Positions 1 to 12,700 are shown, numbered from the stretch's first letter. The stretch: 27,541 nucleotides of DNA from Saccoglossus kowalevskii (GCF_000003605.2 NW_003106593.1:747696-775236), one strand, 5' to 3'. Notes: a model not told the origin generated them from the letters alone. Translations and numbers: made by a program.

Positions 1-2362
1 CAGCCAGTAGTATAATTCTTTGTCATTATTTCGCCAGTGTGTACTTCATTTATTTCGTTTAGGTTATATGAATGACGGTCACGTGGTAACAATGACGTAT
101 TCAGGCATGTGGAACGCCCGTTGTCATTCAATTTACATTTATAACCATTAGATTAGTGAAAAGTATACATCTTCTTTCATTTATTTTTAGAAATAGTTTC
201 CAAAAAATGACTCGAACCTAGTTTGAGTTGTTTTTCTTTGTTGCGCCATTGTTAATCCTCGTTCCACATATACTCACGGTTAATTATTCTAGGAACCGTG
301 TTATAATTAACAATTTCAAAAAAAAAAACATGGCGCTTAACCATTTTAAGGACTTTCTAACAGCTACTGAATTCTTATTGAAAGCGGCGTAGTGTAGAAA
401 TGTTATTAAATATGTTAGTCAACAAGCATCGTCCGAAAAGGGCACGGAAACAGCGTTATTTACACACACAGGCTTCGCAGAAACTTGAACTTGAAATAAA
501 AGGCATTCCCGCTCACAACAATGCAGTAGCGTCTGCGCGTGCCGTTGTTATACTGACGGCGCTAGTGACAAATCTAGGGTTGCCATGGCTACATGTGTAT
601 ATTAGTAACCGGTGCTGTACTCGGTACTGTGCACGGTTTATGATCGTTGGTCGTCATTATAATGGATAGAACACATGGAACGGAAAGTGGTCAGAAAATT
701 GTTTTTTTTTTCTAAAGAAATGATTCCCATGCTATTGGCGGATTCGTTATTAAAGTATCTCTCGAGGCGTTTTATCGGTCTAAAGTAACAGCTAATGACA
801 CAATATAAATGTTCATCGTGTTATTGCTCCAATTACTTTATATTTCAACAATTCATGAATCAATTTCCACAAAAGAAAATTAGTCCATTGAAGTAGTTAT
901 TTAAAAAACAATATAACAGTTTTATAATGAACACGTCGAATCGGGGTATGTTGAGTAAGAAAGCTTGCATTCAGTCTATATTAATACAGGTTTCCCCGTT
1001 CCGGTGTTTAGCATGCGTTGTTATTTTCAAATTGCATTACTTAGCTGCGGATTTTGGCATTTTTATGGTCAAAATGTGATTTTACGCGGTCGATCGCGCA
1101 CTACTTTAACTGAAGGAGCAATGTTGATTTACCTGTTTAGCCTTGTCGAGCAGGCTGTAAACATCAAAGCAGGTATTGCATATGAATAGCAATATTTGGA
1201 ATTGCCACCAGCTGTGTGTGTGTGTAGCTCGTAGCGGTGACTCCGCGAGTTTTTGGAAGATTCGCATGGTTAAATGGACCTGTACTAGCTCCGCCAATGT
1301 CGGATATTCATTATGCTGGCGCCGTTTCTCACTGTGTTTGCAACTACTAACTAGCCCTGAGCCTATATCTGCAACCTGTGTCGTCGCGTCGGTTCCCCAA
1401 CCAAGGTCATATCAGACATCGAACTTCAACCCTAGCACGACAACTCGTGATTTGTTCGTCAAACCACCCACCAATCAAACAGTTCTCGTAACGCTAGTAG
1501 CAGTGTGACGAGTGTGTCAAATTTAGATGTACGACCGTATCTGTGTGTACCAATTACCCGCCAGGTAAAATCATTGCAATTGTGGTTTAGCCGTGCACAG
1601 TGCGTGCAGTCGCATAGTTCCATTCTAAAAGGTACACTTTTTTGAATCGCATCGTTGTTGTTCCAATTGCAATGCAAAGTTATTTTTAAAAAAGATCCTA
1701 AGTAAACTAGGCAAGGTAAACATTGACAAAAGCTAGGACTGTATTGATGTGACCAACCCAATCTACCCATCTACTGTGTAATACTTGTCTTCGTTGGTCG
1801 TGAAGCACATGCGTGTGTGTAACTGGCGTCATTGTTGACTCTACCATCGTGTACATTTGATTAGACGTGTACTGGTATGTGCAATGCGTGAACAGCCTTG
1901 TTGGGTGTCGATAGCTCATGAGCTCCAGTGCGACTGCATGGTAACGGTGGACGGACGTGATATATTTTAAGCAGTTGACACAGACATATCACGGATAGGT
2001 GTTACAGAGTTGTCAACCGTTATTTGAGTTCGGCCACCTTCCCTCTTTTAGGCATTTCGCGGTTGGCAACACACGCCGGACATCGCAACCTAGGTCGTGT
2101 CGGATTGGGTTACAATTGGGCGTGAATCTTGTTGAAACTGACTTCCTGACTGGTTGTAATTCAGTCTCGTAATTCATCGTTTAGTTCTGCTACTTCGTAA
2201 TGTCAAGTGGTCCACTGGATATAGGCAAGGATTTAGTTAATCAGGGGTCTATTTAAATATCGCACCCCCTTGTAAAATACGCCGTGTTGTCGACAGTGTG
2301 TGCTGTTCAGTTATATTAAGATTCATATACATCTGGTTACTGTTTTGACTACCGTGAACGAC
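1..2362. other. Upstream region, no supported gene
   Basis: No open frame here has convincing coding character. Base composition is somewhat richer in CpG (about 400-2200) than in the introns further right, as expected of sequence near a promoter. A short GT run lies near 1213-1224. The last part is the likely 5' untranslated and promoter region of the exon at 2363. The open frames of about 60-110 codons in both strands overlap one another and show no motif. Confidence 0.4.
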
Positions 2363-2874
2363 ATGGCATTAAAGAGGGATCGGACCTCTCCCGACACAGA
2401 GAGAGACAAACAAGTTGAAAAAATGACGGCTTACCATCGCGAATTTATATATCCAGTGTTGCCCATACCGTTGGAACAGATCTATGAACTAGCGTCGAAA
2501 ATTTTGGGCAAAAAAATGAAATTACCGAAAAATATTTGCGTTAACGAAGAAGAGGAAGATTTTCTTCCGGAACTATCTCCCATGCCACTGCAAGGCAGGA
2601 AATCACGCGGTAAAATTGACAGAAAGGGGTCTTCTCTTCATGCCGAGAAAAAGACAGCTTCGGTGAATTTAAATATTGCTGAGCTCGCCAAACCCGGAGG
2701 TCGAAGGGCGTCTGCATTCCCGGTGCCAGGTGGAGAGGGAAAAATTTCTGCTTTACCGGGGATTGAGGAGTTTCAGCGTGATACAAATTCGCGCAAAATG
2801 TCCGCTCCGTCAGTCGATGATCCTCGGCGAAGTTCTGTCCCGTCTGCTTTGGATACGGAATACTGGCGAGACAG
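2363..2874 (+). CDS. First coding exon of unrecognised protein (or alternative ADGB first exon)
   Basis: An open exon of 170 codons plus two bases. The ATG has G at -3 and G at +4, it is the first Met after an in-frame TAA at 2273-2275, and the exon ends CAG before the donor gtgaga. The product is hydrophilic with no signal peptide or membrane segment. Residues about 20-60 are the most fold-like part (FIYPVLPIPLEQIYELASKI, then an acidic EEEED run). The rest is Ser/Arg/Lys rich with kinase-type sites RRAS, RKMS and RRSS. I do not recognise a family. If not spliced, the frame stops at 2876-2878. The exit phase (2) matches the entry phase of ADGB exon 2 at 8671, so splicing to it would keep the frame. 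Otherwise this begins a separate gene whose later exons I cannot find before 6700. Confidence 0.6.
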
Positions 2875-5800
2875 GTGAGAACGATGACGTCACGGTATGA
2901 TTATCACACCATTATTACAGTGTCCAAAAATTAATAGCAAACTTGAAAATACCGTTTGCAAATATTTGCTTGCGAAGTTTTTCACTGCGCTAAAATCATC
3001 AAATAATCAATAATGACATGAAATACCAATAATTCTCGTGATCACCGTGGTGTAAATCATTTAAAAACCACATTGAAAATAAGTTTCCACTAGAAGGTAA
3101 AAACAATTTTAATTCTGATTTAATTATATAGCGATATTTTAGCATATACAACAACAATCCATTCGTTATCTAAAGCCATTTACGCTAATGGACACACCAA
3201 ACAAACGTTTACATTGTCCAAGTGCCTATCGTCCCTCCCGGTACAGGTTATTTGAAATTAAGTTACAGGCATGTTGATAGTGTTATATTGTATAGGTCGC
3301 ATAGTTACCGTATCAAGGTCGATACTGAAAAGATTCTATTATGTGTCCTTTATATCTCAATGTGAAGTCCACGATAATGTGATTTTGTGGTTGAGTTATC
3401 GTGTAAAGACCAACCATTGCATCAGACAGTGACAAGTACACGCACGAGTTCGTACCTATAGACGTGTGTAGATCACTCCCGACGTTAGATTTTCCTTTTT
3501 AAAAGTCAGATACAACCGCCACGGTGTCTCGGTGGGGCTACCATGCACTCGCCAAAACTCGCATTACTATGTAGATTGATAGCAACGCATTACTGAAGGT
3601 CCATGTACATTTATGCAAAATTGTGTTGAGTATTTATATGCAATATACATGTATACACATACTGCACTTGTATGTCAGCATTTCAAAGACACGAATCATA
3701 CACTCGCCTTTGCGATCAACCTTGGGTCACCGTGTATTGGTAAAAAGTTAAAACTAACTTGACCGTGATTTTTAGTCTGTAAAATGGCCGAGTAATTGGA
3801 ATAAATCATTATCTATGTCAAATAGTGTAGAGAAACGTGAAACGACGACGGAAAAATGATGATATCGATGAATATTGAAACAAAAATTAAGGTTGAGATT
3901 TTTGTTGATTGACGGGCAAGTGTTCGCAACTGTCCGCAGTCTGGCAAAGTAAATGTAAATCGTCACGGTCAAATTAACATCTACTTCGAGTTCGGTGAAC
4001 CACATTAAATTGAAAACGAAAGAAAACAAAACTCTGCAATAATCTCGCATGCTTTCCGGTTTCATTTCAGCGTAAACTAGAACCCAATTTACATGTATTT
4101 ATTTCACCAAGCGAGGAAGTCGATTCAATTTTTGTTTTGTAATCATTGCGTTGTGCGTCAATATTATGAATAGAACTATTATTATAATACAAGTTTTTTT
4201 TTATAAAAAAAGGTTGTGAAGGTACCCAAATTGAAAACTATGTTGTTAAGCTGGTAGTATCACACAGTTGTGGAATCAAATCATGACGAGACACCGAACT
4301 CGCCTAAATCAAAGCTCTGATGCCCCCCAAAATTATCGACCCTTGATTTTCTCGAATCAAATTATCAACGTTCACACACGATCACGTATAATTATATGAA
4401 CTAAAACCCAAATACACTTGTATTCTCCGTCTATCCATTGGTTACAGTACAGTAGTTAGTGGTGCTAATATTGTCTCTGCGATGATTTTTTTTTTAAATA
4501 ACTCTATTAGCAGAAGATTGCACCTTCGTTTGTGGAAAACAAAGCAATGTCGCCAGAAAATAAAATTTAGAAATAGACCGTTGTTATTGCTATGACCTAA
4601 TAGTATATGTATAGTGGACGATAGCAATCACACCTGCCCGAGTGGTCTTTGGCGAAACTATAATTTAATTAGGACTATTAGAAACTCCGGGATGGGTGGG
4701 AGATGAGGCAATGACAGAAAAAAACTGTACAAAACATGTGTTCAGTCCCTCTCTTAGTGTTGTGCTATTTTTTCAATGATGAATTTCCTGTATTTGTACC
4801 CGAATATTATTTCCCCAAGGATCAGGCGTGCAGAATTTATCTGTTACTGATCCCTGCAGGATATTTTTCTATCATATTTTCCTGTGCACTTTGTTGGTTT
4901 CCACTTCTGCTATCGTCCGGTATTTCTAATTGCCAACCGCTTGTTTAATGAAGTAATTTATATAAATCCCAGACAACTAAATGAACTCGTTTCGTGATCT
5001 AATCATAAAGCGAGCCAATGAACCCCGGGCATTCGAATTAGGTCAGGTCCCGGATCAGTGATATACCATGTATATTTCAATGCGTTACCCTCACAAAGTT
5101 GATGGTTTACTAAGTTGCGGCATACTTACATACTCAACAAATTAACTGTGCTTACAGCGCGTTCTGATATAATGTAACAAATTAGGCATACCAGCACGTG
5201 CCTACGTATGTGCCAGAACTTGAAATATGTTTCTTTTGTACCATCACCTCCAATCCTAACTCTAACCCATACCCAGGCCCCACTATTCACTGTGTAAGCC
5301 TCTCGAGATAACTATAGGTGTCAGTAGGCGGGACATATCAAATTATACTGAGTGATGGGTGGTAGGGGTAGGGATTGGGGTAGGATTAGTATTTCAAGGG
5401 TGGGGGACAAAAAGAACTCTTTCCCAACACATATGGGCGATACAACTTTATATCATGTTTATTCTATTTCTAAAAAAGAAAAACCTAATCAGTTTCCACT
5501 GCCCAATTATTCCGGTGCGTAAACACGTCCTGAATGTACTATACAACTTTAAAAAGATCCGTACCAAGACGCCACACTTGAATGATTAGGTCAAAATAGA
5601 ATACATTACAATTTCTTTTGTAAAAGTGTTATCACTGAGTTGGTTTAAATCAACAATTTAAGGTCAATTTTGTCTAATGATTGTACACGTAGCGCAGAAG
5701 ACTGTATATAAACTGTATATAACAGATTCTAAAAGTACAAACACTTAACTACTGTAACGTTTTAAGTGTACCGTGTTTAACGTTTTGTAGCTGTATCGCA

Positions 5801-5915
5801 TGTCGAAAATACAGTTCGTGATTGTCAGGTGACTATTAGACAGTCTGTGTGTATATGTTTAACGGGGTGCATTGCCACAAATAACGTTATATAATTAAGA
5901 CTAATTGCGATTCTC

Positions 5916-5947
<32 letters not shown>
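5916..5947. repeat. AAAT-type microsatellite
   Basis: An A-rich run resolves into AAAT units (AAATAAATAAATAAA). It is simple sequence only. Confidence 0.85.
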
Positions 5948-6030
5948 CCTGTCAATCACGGGTCACGAAAACACACCCGGGTCACAATTCCGAAACTTAT
6001 TATAACCGTGTAGTTGAAACGACTTCCTTT

Positions 6031-6041
6031 GGGGGGGGGGG
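6031..6041. repeat. Homopolymer of 11 G
   Basis: Eleven consecutive G in otherwise AT-rich DNA. The length is prone to sequencing error. Confidence 0.9.
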
Positions 6042-6562
6042 TGTTCAACACCAGTGATAATAATGTTTTCTAACAAAATAAATCACTTTTTCTTACTTTT
6101 TTACTCATTATTTTAAGTTGTGGGCAATTGAGTGACATGTAACAATTTGCCTTTATGTATCAAGAAACAAGCTGTGTTCTGATTCACCTGATTGGTTTAG
6201 GATTGGGTAGGCTCGATCATGTAAGTAACTTCGCAGTGACTCGAAGTTCGATAGTTGTCGTAAAACCGCGGTGTCAGTTTTCCATGTAAATTGTTGAATT
6301 ATTGGTCTCTCAGAGTTTCTAATGGTACCATAATGTTTGAGGAATGACGTAAAAACGAAAACCTTTAGCGGGACTAACTATAGAGGGCAACAGCGAGGAA
6401 AGTAAATGCTGTGTCTTTTTGCGTAGAATTCAATTATTATGATAAAATTTTGAACTCAATCACTTGTAAAATTTATTTTAGAAAAATAATTGATTAATTT
6501 TGGTAGAAAACGTACAACGAAACCGATTTATGTAGTGGATTGTCGTACGGTCACTGAGCATG

Positions 6563-6700
6563 CGTATATAGTTTGTTGCGTGACCTTTGCTCGTGGCAAC
6601 CACCTTTCGTGCCTAGAGATAGTTGAATCGGGAATTTCAGCTCGATCGAAGAAAAAGACTATAATTCCGATACCAAAACAGACTCTTTTGGACGTCCATA
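6563..6700 (+). promoter_or_regulatory. ADGB: Putative ADGB promoter and 5' untranslated region
   Basis: In the 140 bases before the ATG are a TATATA word (6565-6570), a forkhead-like GTTTGTTG (6571-6578), a GTTGC half-site (6575-6579) and GTGGCAAC (6593-6600). The last two form a widely spaced inverted pair of RFX-type half-sites. Vertebrate ADGB is reported to be under FOXJ1 control, so forkhead and RFX words fit a cilia-gene promoter. The words are short and could be chance; no start site is visible. Confidence 0.35.
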
Positions 6701-6765
6701 ATGGCAACCAAAGCTGCCAAAAAGAAGGAATCAGCAAACCGCGTGGGCTCGGCTAACAAACAAGA
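6701..6765 (+). CDS. ADGB: ADGB exon 1 (start codon)
   Basis: Encodes residues 1-21, a Lys-rich start (MATKAAKKKESANR...) that resembles the basic N-terminus of vertebrate androglobin. The ATG has A at -3 and G at +4, a strong context, and an in-frame TAA at 6662-6664 closes the frame upstream. It ends in GA before the donor gtaagt (phase 2), and the split codon completes as Glu in exon 2. The start codon lies inside the word ATGGCAAC, which also contains an RFX-type half-site GGCAAC. Confidence 0.85.
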
Positions 6766-9700
6766 GTAAGTGCTGCTCCAATTTGTTTATTCTTCAGATT
6801 TCAAAATGGCTGTCATAATCTGCGCGCATTGTAAATAGCGCCTTCTTTACCATTGTAATCTTTATGTTTTGAATTCACGGGGCGTATTTTTAACGCGATT
6901 ATGACGAGTTCGGGCAGGCATGAGTTACAAAAAAGTATGCCGTCCAAATTGCCCAACATCAAACCGCAGAGTGTGCATAATGTTGGTAATAACAATAAAA
7001 CTGTAACCGTGCAATCGCTATTTCCTAAGTTCCGTAAAAATGTTAAGGATAATTACGAACAAACGGATGTTTCATATAATGCAATACATATTACATATTT
7101 TTCAGCTTCATGTTCAGATATAATGTATAACGCTGTCAAATTAGGTAAATCATGGACACAGCTCAAGTGCTCAAAGGGTGTTTTGTGTAATTTGTTGACT
7201 TTACTCTGATTTCTTCCGGGGCGATGATTTTCCCAACTATTCCGTGTGAATACAAATCTATCTAACAAAAGCACCTTTGTAATAAAATCATGCTTAGTAC
7301 CAATCTCTCTTTCTATAGTTGTCTGAGCAATAACATGTCTCGAACAAAGTAACCGGTGTCTTGTGATACAGATCTACAGTAGCCATGGCGTTTCTTACCA
7401 TTTTTTAATGTCTATGTTAAAATGTTCGGAGTTGCAAAATTTTCGATGCTATCTGTAATGCTTTAGTGCATATGAACTCAGTTTGGGATACCTTATGTGA
7501 CATCTTATGCACTTTCTAAGGTTAGGAAACACAGGTAATACTATCTTCAGGGCATTGTGGAAAGCTGCTAAGACCAATAAATATAGTAAAAAAAGTAGTA
7601 GTAGCAATCTTTGATGTAGAATACTGCCTAAAACATCTGATTCTAATCTTCATGAGGCTTTTGTGGCCGAGGTTGTACGCTAGAAGTGTTAAAATATTTT
7701 TTTTTTCATTTATTTCAGCTACTGGTATTAAAAACTTCTGCCTCTTATTCAAACATTCATTCTGTGTAATTTTGTCACAGTTGTCTGTTTTGAATTTTCA
7801 TCAGTGTTTGTTTATTTGTCAGCCATTTTCTTGCTAGATTGAAGGGTGTGCGAGTAGCCATTTTCTGTTTACAAGCTGCGTGTGAATATATAGAGACACA
7901 CATAAACACATTACTCTGTTTACAATAGTTGTGTAACGAATGAAGTCTCGTGAAAGAATAGTTGGGTATTAAATAACAATTATAACATTTTAAGTTGTAA
8001 GTACCTAACCTGAAAAGCAAAGCATAAACACTACACAATACACAGTTGTGAAAAATAAAACATTTTTGCTGTATAGTGATACTGTAACTGTAACTAATAC
8101 TATAAATGGTGGCTGTATTTATTTGAATACTATTGTATTTGGAGTGGTGTAGTCATTATGCATGTTAGTATTCTACCATTTGATAAGTTTTAAATTATAA
8201 GCACAACCACAGCTGCTGAATTTTCATGTTTTTATACATTTTATACACTTTTCAATTCTCGTCACTAATCAGAGAAAACAGAGTTACCCCAGGCCAATTG
8301 ACATACATTTTACCTATAATATCATAGATCATATATCATTCTAGCTAATTTTCACTCTGTAAAAAAAAAAATCTGTATAATTAATCTTCAAAGTTATGGG
8401 TAAAGTAAATAATAGATATTTAATAGATAATTTTGTGTGCGGTCTAACAATTCATGTCAGTAGTTTAATCATAACTTCAATTGAAAAGTTAATGTAGTTT
8501 CTCATCTTACTTTGATCTGTGATTAGAGACTCTACATTTAGGTTAATTTGGTATGGTATGATGTATCCACCATCTGTCCATGTGTCAGTCTGTCCTGTAT
8601 GTTTGTCTCACAAAAATCTGTAAAACGAGAAACCCATCTTGATGACCAATGTTTTGTGTTTGTATTTCAGAGCTGCGTCAATAGCGGCTAGTGTAATTGG
8701 ATCAACCGGTGAGTCAAAGAGGCACAAAGCAGTCATATGGCCAGAGTTCAGTGACAATGACATCAATCAAGAAAAGTGGGAAGTGCCACACAAGACCAAA
8801 GAAAAAGAAAAGGGGAAAAGTCCCAATCTTGTAAGTCAATTATTGTACAAGTTAGTTCGTATCCCCATGTTTATGAGATAAACGCTCCATGCTGCACCCA
8901 CGCCTGTAATTTAATTTTATAATTTCTGTGATCGACTAAATATTTTACAATTCTCAGTGCAACTATGGTATAAACTGGATGAACCTGAATGCATACAATA
9001 TACCATGAGATATGATACATAACTTGTAACCCCTTTGTATGCTCAAGTACACTTTTGTCAAGTCCAAATTTAACAATAAATAAAATTTGGCCAAGTGCAA
9101 GAAAAATTATGGTTTTCACATGGTTTATATAATATAAAGCCAAATAATTTTTAGTTGCTGTATCTTTGATATAATACAATTGTTTCTCATAGTGATTGGA
9201 AGAAGAAAAACATTTGCAAAGCAAGCATATGATAAATGAGTATTTTAAAAACAAATTCCGTAGAATTATTACCATTTCAGAGCTATGTCAAGGAATCAAA
9301 CTTGGGAGTTGAGAGAACACCGGAAATTGATAAAATTACCCTTACCTTATCGAATGGCATTAAGCCGATTAAGGCAAACTCGAATAGCATCAAGGCAATT
9401 TGATGTGAAGTTCAAGCCTTGTATATTTATAGTGTGCATTCAGATGCTGATACGTAGTTTTCATTTTTTCTCAGCAACATTTCTTTGAAGATGCAGACGG
9501 TCGGATTGACATGCCACCATCATTAAAACAGAAAGTAGATCATTGGAAAAGGCCACAGGACTTCATATTAGATAAGACACCGATTGTATTTGATGAAAAT
9601 GCCACAGATTTTGATTTAATGAGTACCAATGAACACATACATGATTGCGAGGTAGGTGTACATATTGTCCAATAAAGAAAACATATTATAAATAAGCCCA

Positions 9701-12700
9701 TGTGTGTACATGTGCTTTTTGTCCATTTCCAATTTATAAACCCCCCTTTCATGCGGTTTTTGTTTGGTTCTCACCACTTGTGACTTAGCGAGGGCCACTG
9801 TATTACGATTCAATATAAATATCTCCATAATGGAATTACTCATACTAATACATTATATATATTGACTGAAAGTTTCAGAGGATTGCTGAAATTTTATCAA
9901 GCTAAAAAAATTATTGTGGTATGAATGAATACTAGCGTGTTAGGATGTATGTGCTATGAACACCTAGACATCTGGAAAATTTTTGTTGAGACAAATATTC
10001 ATCTTCCAGCCGTATAAGTGCTGGTACTATCATTAATACGTTACATGATAAATTACCATATTTCTCATTTGAATTAAAAAAAATATGAAAAAATTTGAAA
10101 TGTAAATAACAAAACAACGAATCAGTAGTTGCGTAATACCATATATAATTTTTAGAATATCAGTTGGTAAGGCATCATGATCTTTAGCTGAAAGTGACAT
10201 ATTATTTTTCAGCAGTTTTTGAAGTCTGGGCAGCCAAACCAGAGATTATTCATAATCACAGTGCTCTGAAAAATTAACATATTAGAAGCTACTTCATTTT
10301 TACTCATTATAGATAACATAGAGTGCCATTATTGTTTATGTGGTGATATGCATATTTGTATACTGATATCTGTCTATTTTCTCTTTCATAAGTTAATGAG
10401 ATGGATCATTAGTCAAATTACAACATTATGGAGGATAACCATGGTAGCGGATCCGGAAGCTCCATCTAGTACTATGGTTTCACCGCCAATGAATCATATG
10501 TGGAAACCATGGGAACATATTTATGCAATGAATAAAGTTGGTAAAGGTCCACACATACCAGCGTACAACCCTAGTGGTAAATATGTAGTCAGGCTGTATT
10601 GGATGGTGAGTTTTTTTGATAATACTGTATTTGCTCTATTAGGAGTGCGTACTAACTAATAAATTGCATATGTTGTATATAGGAATAATTACAATATGAC
10701 CTATTTTCACTATAGAAACACACATGTAATTTACCTCATCATAGCACTTCTAATAGAGCAAATATCTCATTGAAACAGTGCAGTCAATACTATGAGGTCA
10801 CAATACTACGAGAATACCGCAAAGTATTCACAAAGGCAGTACGGCAGTTGTATTGGCTGACATGTAGTGAAGGTTGATGCGTTCCTCCAGTACTGCCCCA
10901 GTGCAAACTTCGCGGTATTCTCATGATAACCTTATTATTATTTGTCTTGCTTGTAGAAATAATTTAATGAGAAATAACAGCCTGTAATGGCAACAAAATA
11001 TACTGTGTTGTGCTGTGTGAACAGTGGTGTTCAATTACAGTCATTTGAACACATCTGTATCACGTTCGTACATCATTTTATGGATGGGTAAATTTTATTA
11101 TTTCTAGTGTATAATAATATGAGGTTATTATGAGAATACCTCAAAGTATGCACGAAGACAGTACAGCTGGAGTATTGACCGACGCGCGGCGAACTGTCTG
11201 AGTGCATACTTTGAGGTATTCTGGTAATAACCTTATTATTATACATCTTTTCCTTCCAAGGATACATCATTGGAATGCCGAAATCAAAAAAGTTAAGGAA
11301 AGAATCAGCAAACTTGTTTGTGTGGGGTCCGGTCAAANNNNNNNNNNNNNNNNNNNNNNNNNNNNNNNNNNNNNNNNNNNNNNNNNNNNNNNNNNNNNNN
11401 NNNNNNNNNNNNNNNNNNNNNNNNNNNNNNNNNNNNNNNNNNNNNNNNNNNNNNNNNNNNNNNNNNNNNNNNNNNNNNNNNNNNNNNNNNNNNNNNNNNN
11501 NNNNNNNNNNNNNNNNNNNNNNNNNNNNNNNNNNNNNNNNNNNNNNNTTTGGAATTCATATTTCCTTATATGGTAGGATGAAAATACCCTGTAAAATACC
11601 TCAAAATTATGACACACTGTAACTTATGGCGTTACGGTGACAGATGTATAATGATATGCAATATTACTAAATATTAATCTGACACTCATAAAAATATCAT
11701 AAATAAACATATCCATATGAATATTACATAGACATAGATGTGTGTTAATTTATCTCATCTAATGTGATGCATGTTTCTTATAGGGTTGTTGGCGTAAGAT
11801 AATAGTGGACGATACCATTCCATTTGATGACAATGAAAACATGTTATTACCATCCACAACAGTACAAAATGAGTTATGGCCAATGTTACTAACTAAGGCA
11901 ATCATCAAAGTAGCTTCTCTAGAGTAAGTACTATTCTAATTATAATGTGAACTCCATATTTTGTAGAGAAAAGCCCTAATTTCCAAAATATTGATGACCG
12001 GTGTTTCAGTGCAAACTTGGCACTGGCAAATGTTATAATTTTTATCTCTGACCTTAAATCGGAAGTAATTTGGACACCCCACTGGGAAAATTTTGCAAAA
12101 ATAATGCTTAGAGTGGACACTAGTGATTTTATTGGACATCTTTCTCTTTATAACATTGCAGTTACAATGGTGGCAGTAATAATAGTGAATTTGGTGACGT
12201 TACTATCATACATGTTCTAACAGGATGGCTACCAGAGACTATACCATTACAGTAAGTCCAATTAACTAAAAAGTTATATTATCTCAGAGATGTGAAGATT
12301 GTTGTAAAATATTTTATTTTAGCTGGAATTAATTTTCGCTGGAAAGGCTTTTGGGGTGATTTGTATGGAATCTATTTTCACTGATTTTTGATGAGCTGAA
12401 TGTAAAATAAAATATTTTACAGTATGTAAAATAGAAATATTGTCTAATTCATATTTACCTGGTTTAATTCAGAAAACATTATTTAAATTTTTTTTATGGA
12501 CAAAAACAACATTGTTGCTGTTATTATGAAATAAAATTTTATGTATTTGATGTGATACGCAGATATAGAAGGAATCTTGTTTGTTTCTTGTATTTTTTAA
12601 TAGTATTCAATTTCAGGTTTCTGTAAAACACTTGTATGCTATTCACAGTAGACAAGTTTTGAGTTCTCTGGTTGATTAGCTATAATGTGGACAAAAGGTG

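Larger units (their letters stand above)
2875..6560. other. Intron or intergenic stretch without a recognised gene
   Basis: No exon-like open frame with paired splice sites was found. It holds simple repeats (an AAAT-type run at 5916-5947 and an 11-base G run at 6031-6041) and a degenerate CTAACC-like inverted repeat around 5250-5395. It is either intron 1 of the gene starting at 2363 or the space between two genes. Confidence 0.45.
10606..11783 (+). other. ADGB: ADGB intron 4 with two foldback elements and a gap
   Basis: A GT-AG intron holding two related inverted-repeat elements (10786-10941 and 11108-11245) and the assembly gap 11338-11547. A short open frame from 11275 into the gap starts MPKSKKLRKESAN, which faintly echoes the start of exon 1. 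Confidence 0.65.

Noticed and set aside
1176-1770. Overlapping open frames of about 100 codons on both strands upstream
   Set aside because: They shadow one another in CpG-richer DNA, and neither shows motifs, splice sites or a convincing start.
6490-6756. 88-codon open frame overlapping ADGB exon 1
   Set aside because: It is in a different frame from the conserved ADGB start and covers the likely promoter and 5' untranslated region.
6901-7209. 102-codon open frame in intron 1 (MTSSGRHELQKSMPSK...)
   Set aside because: The first half looks somewhat protein-like, but no motif is seen and the only nearby donor gives a phase that does not fit exon 2.
8871-9275. 134-codon open frame on the minus strand
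   Set aside because: AT-rich, Tyr/Ile/Leu-heavy translation with no motif, lying inside ADGB intron 2 with no splice or promoter context.
11202-11622. Several open frames spanning the N run
   Set aside because: They exist only because undetermined bases translate to X.
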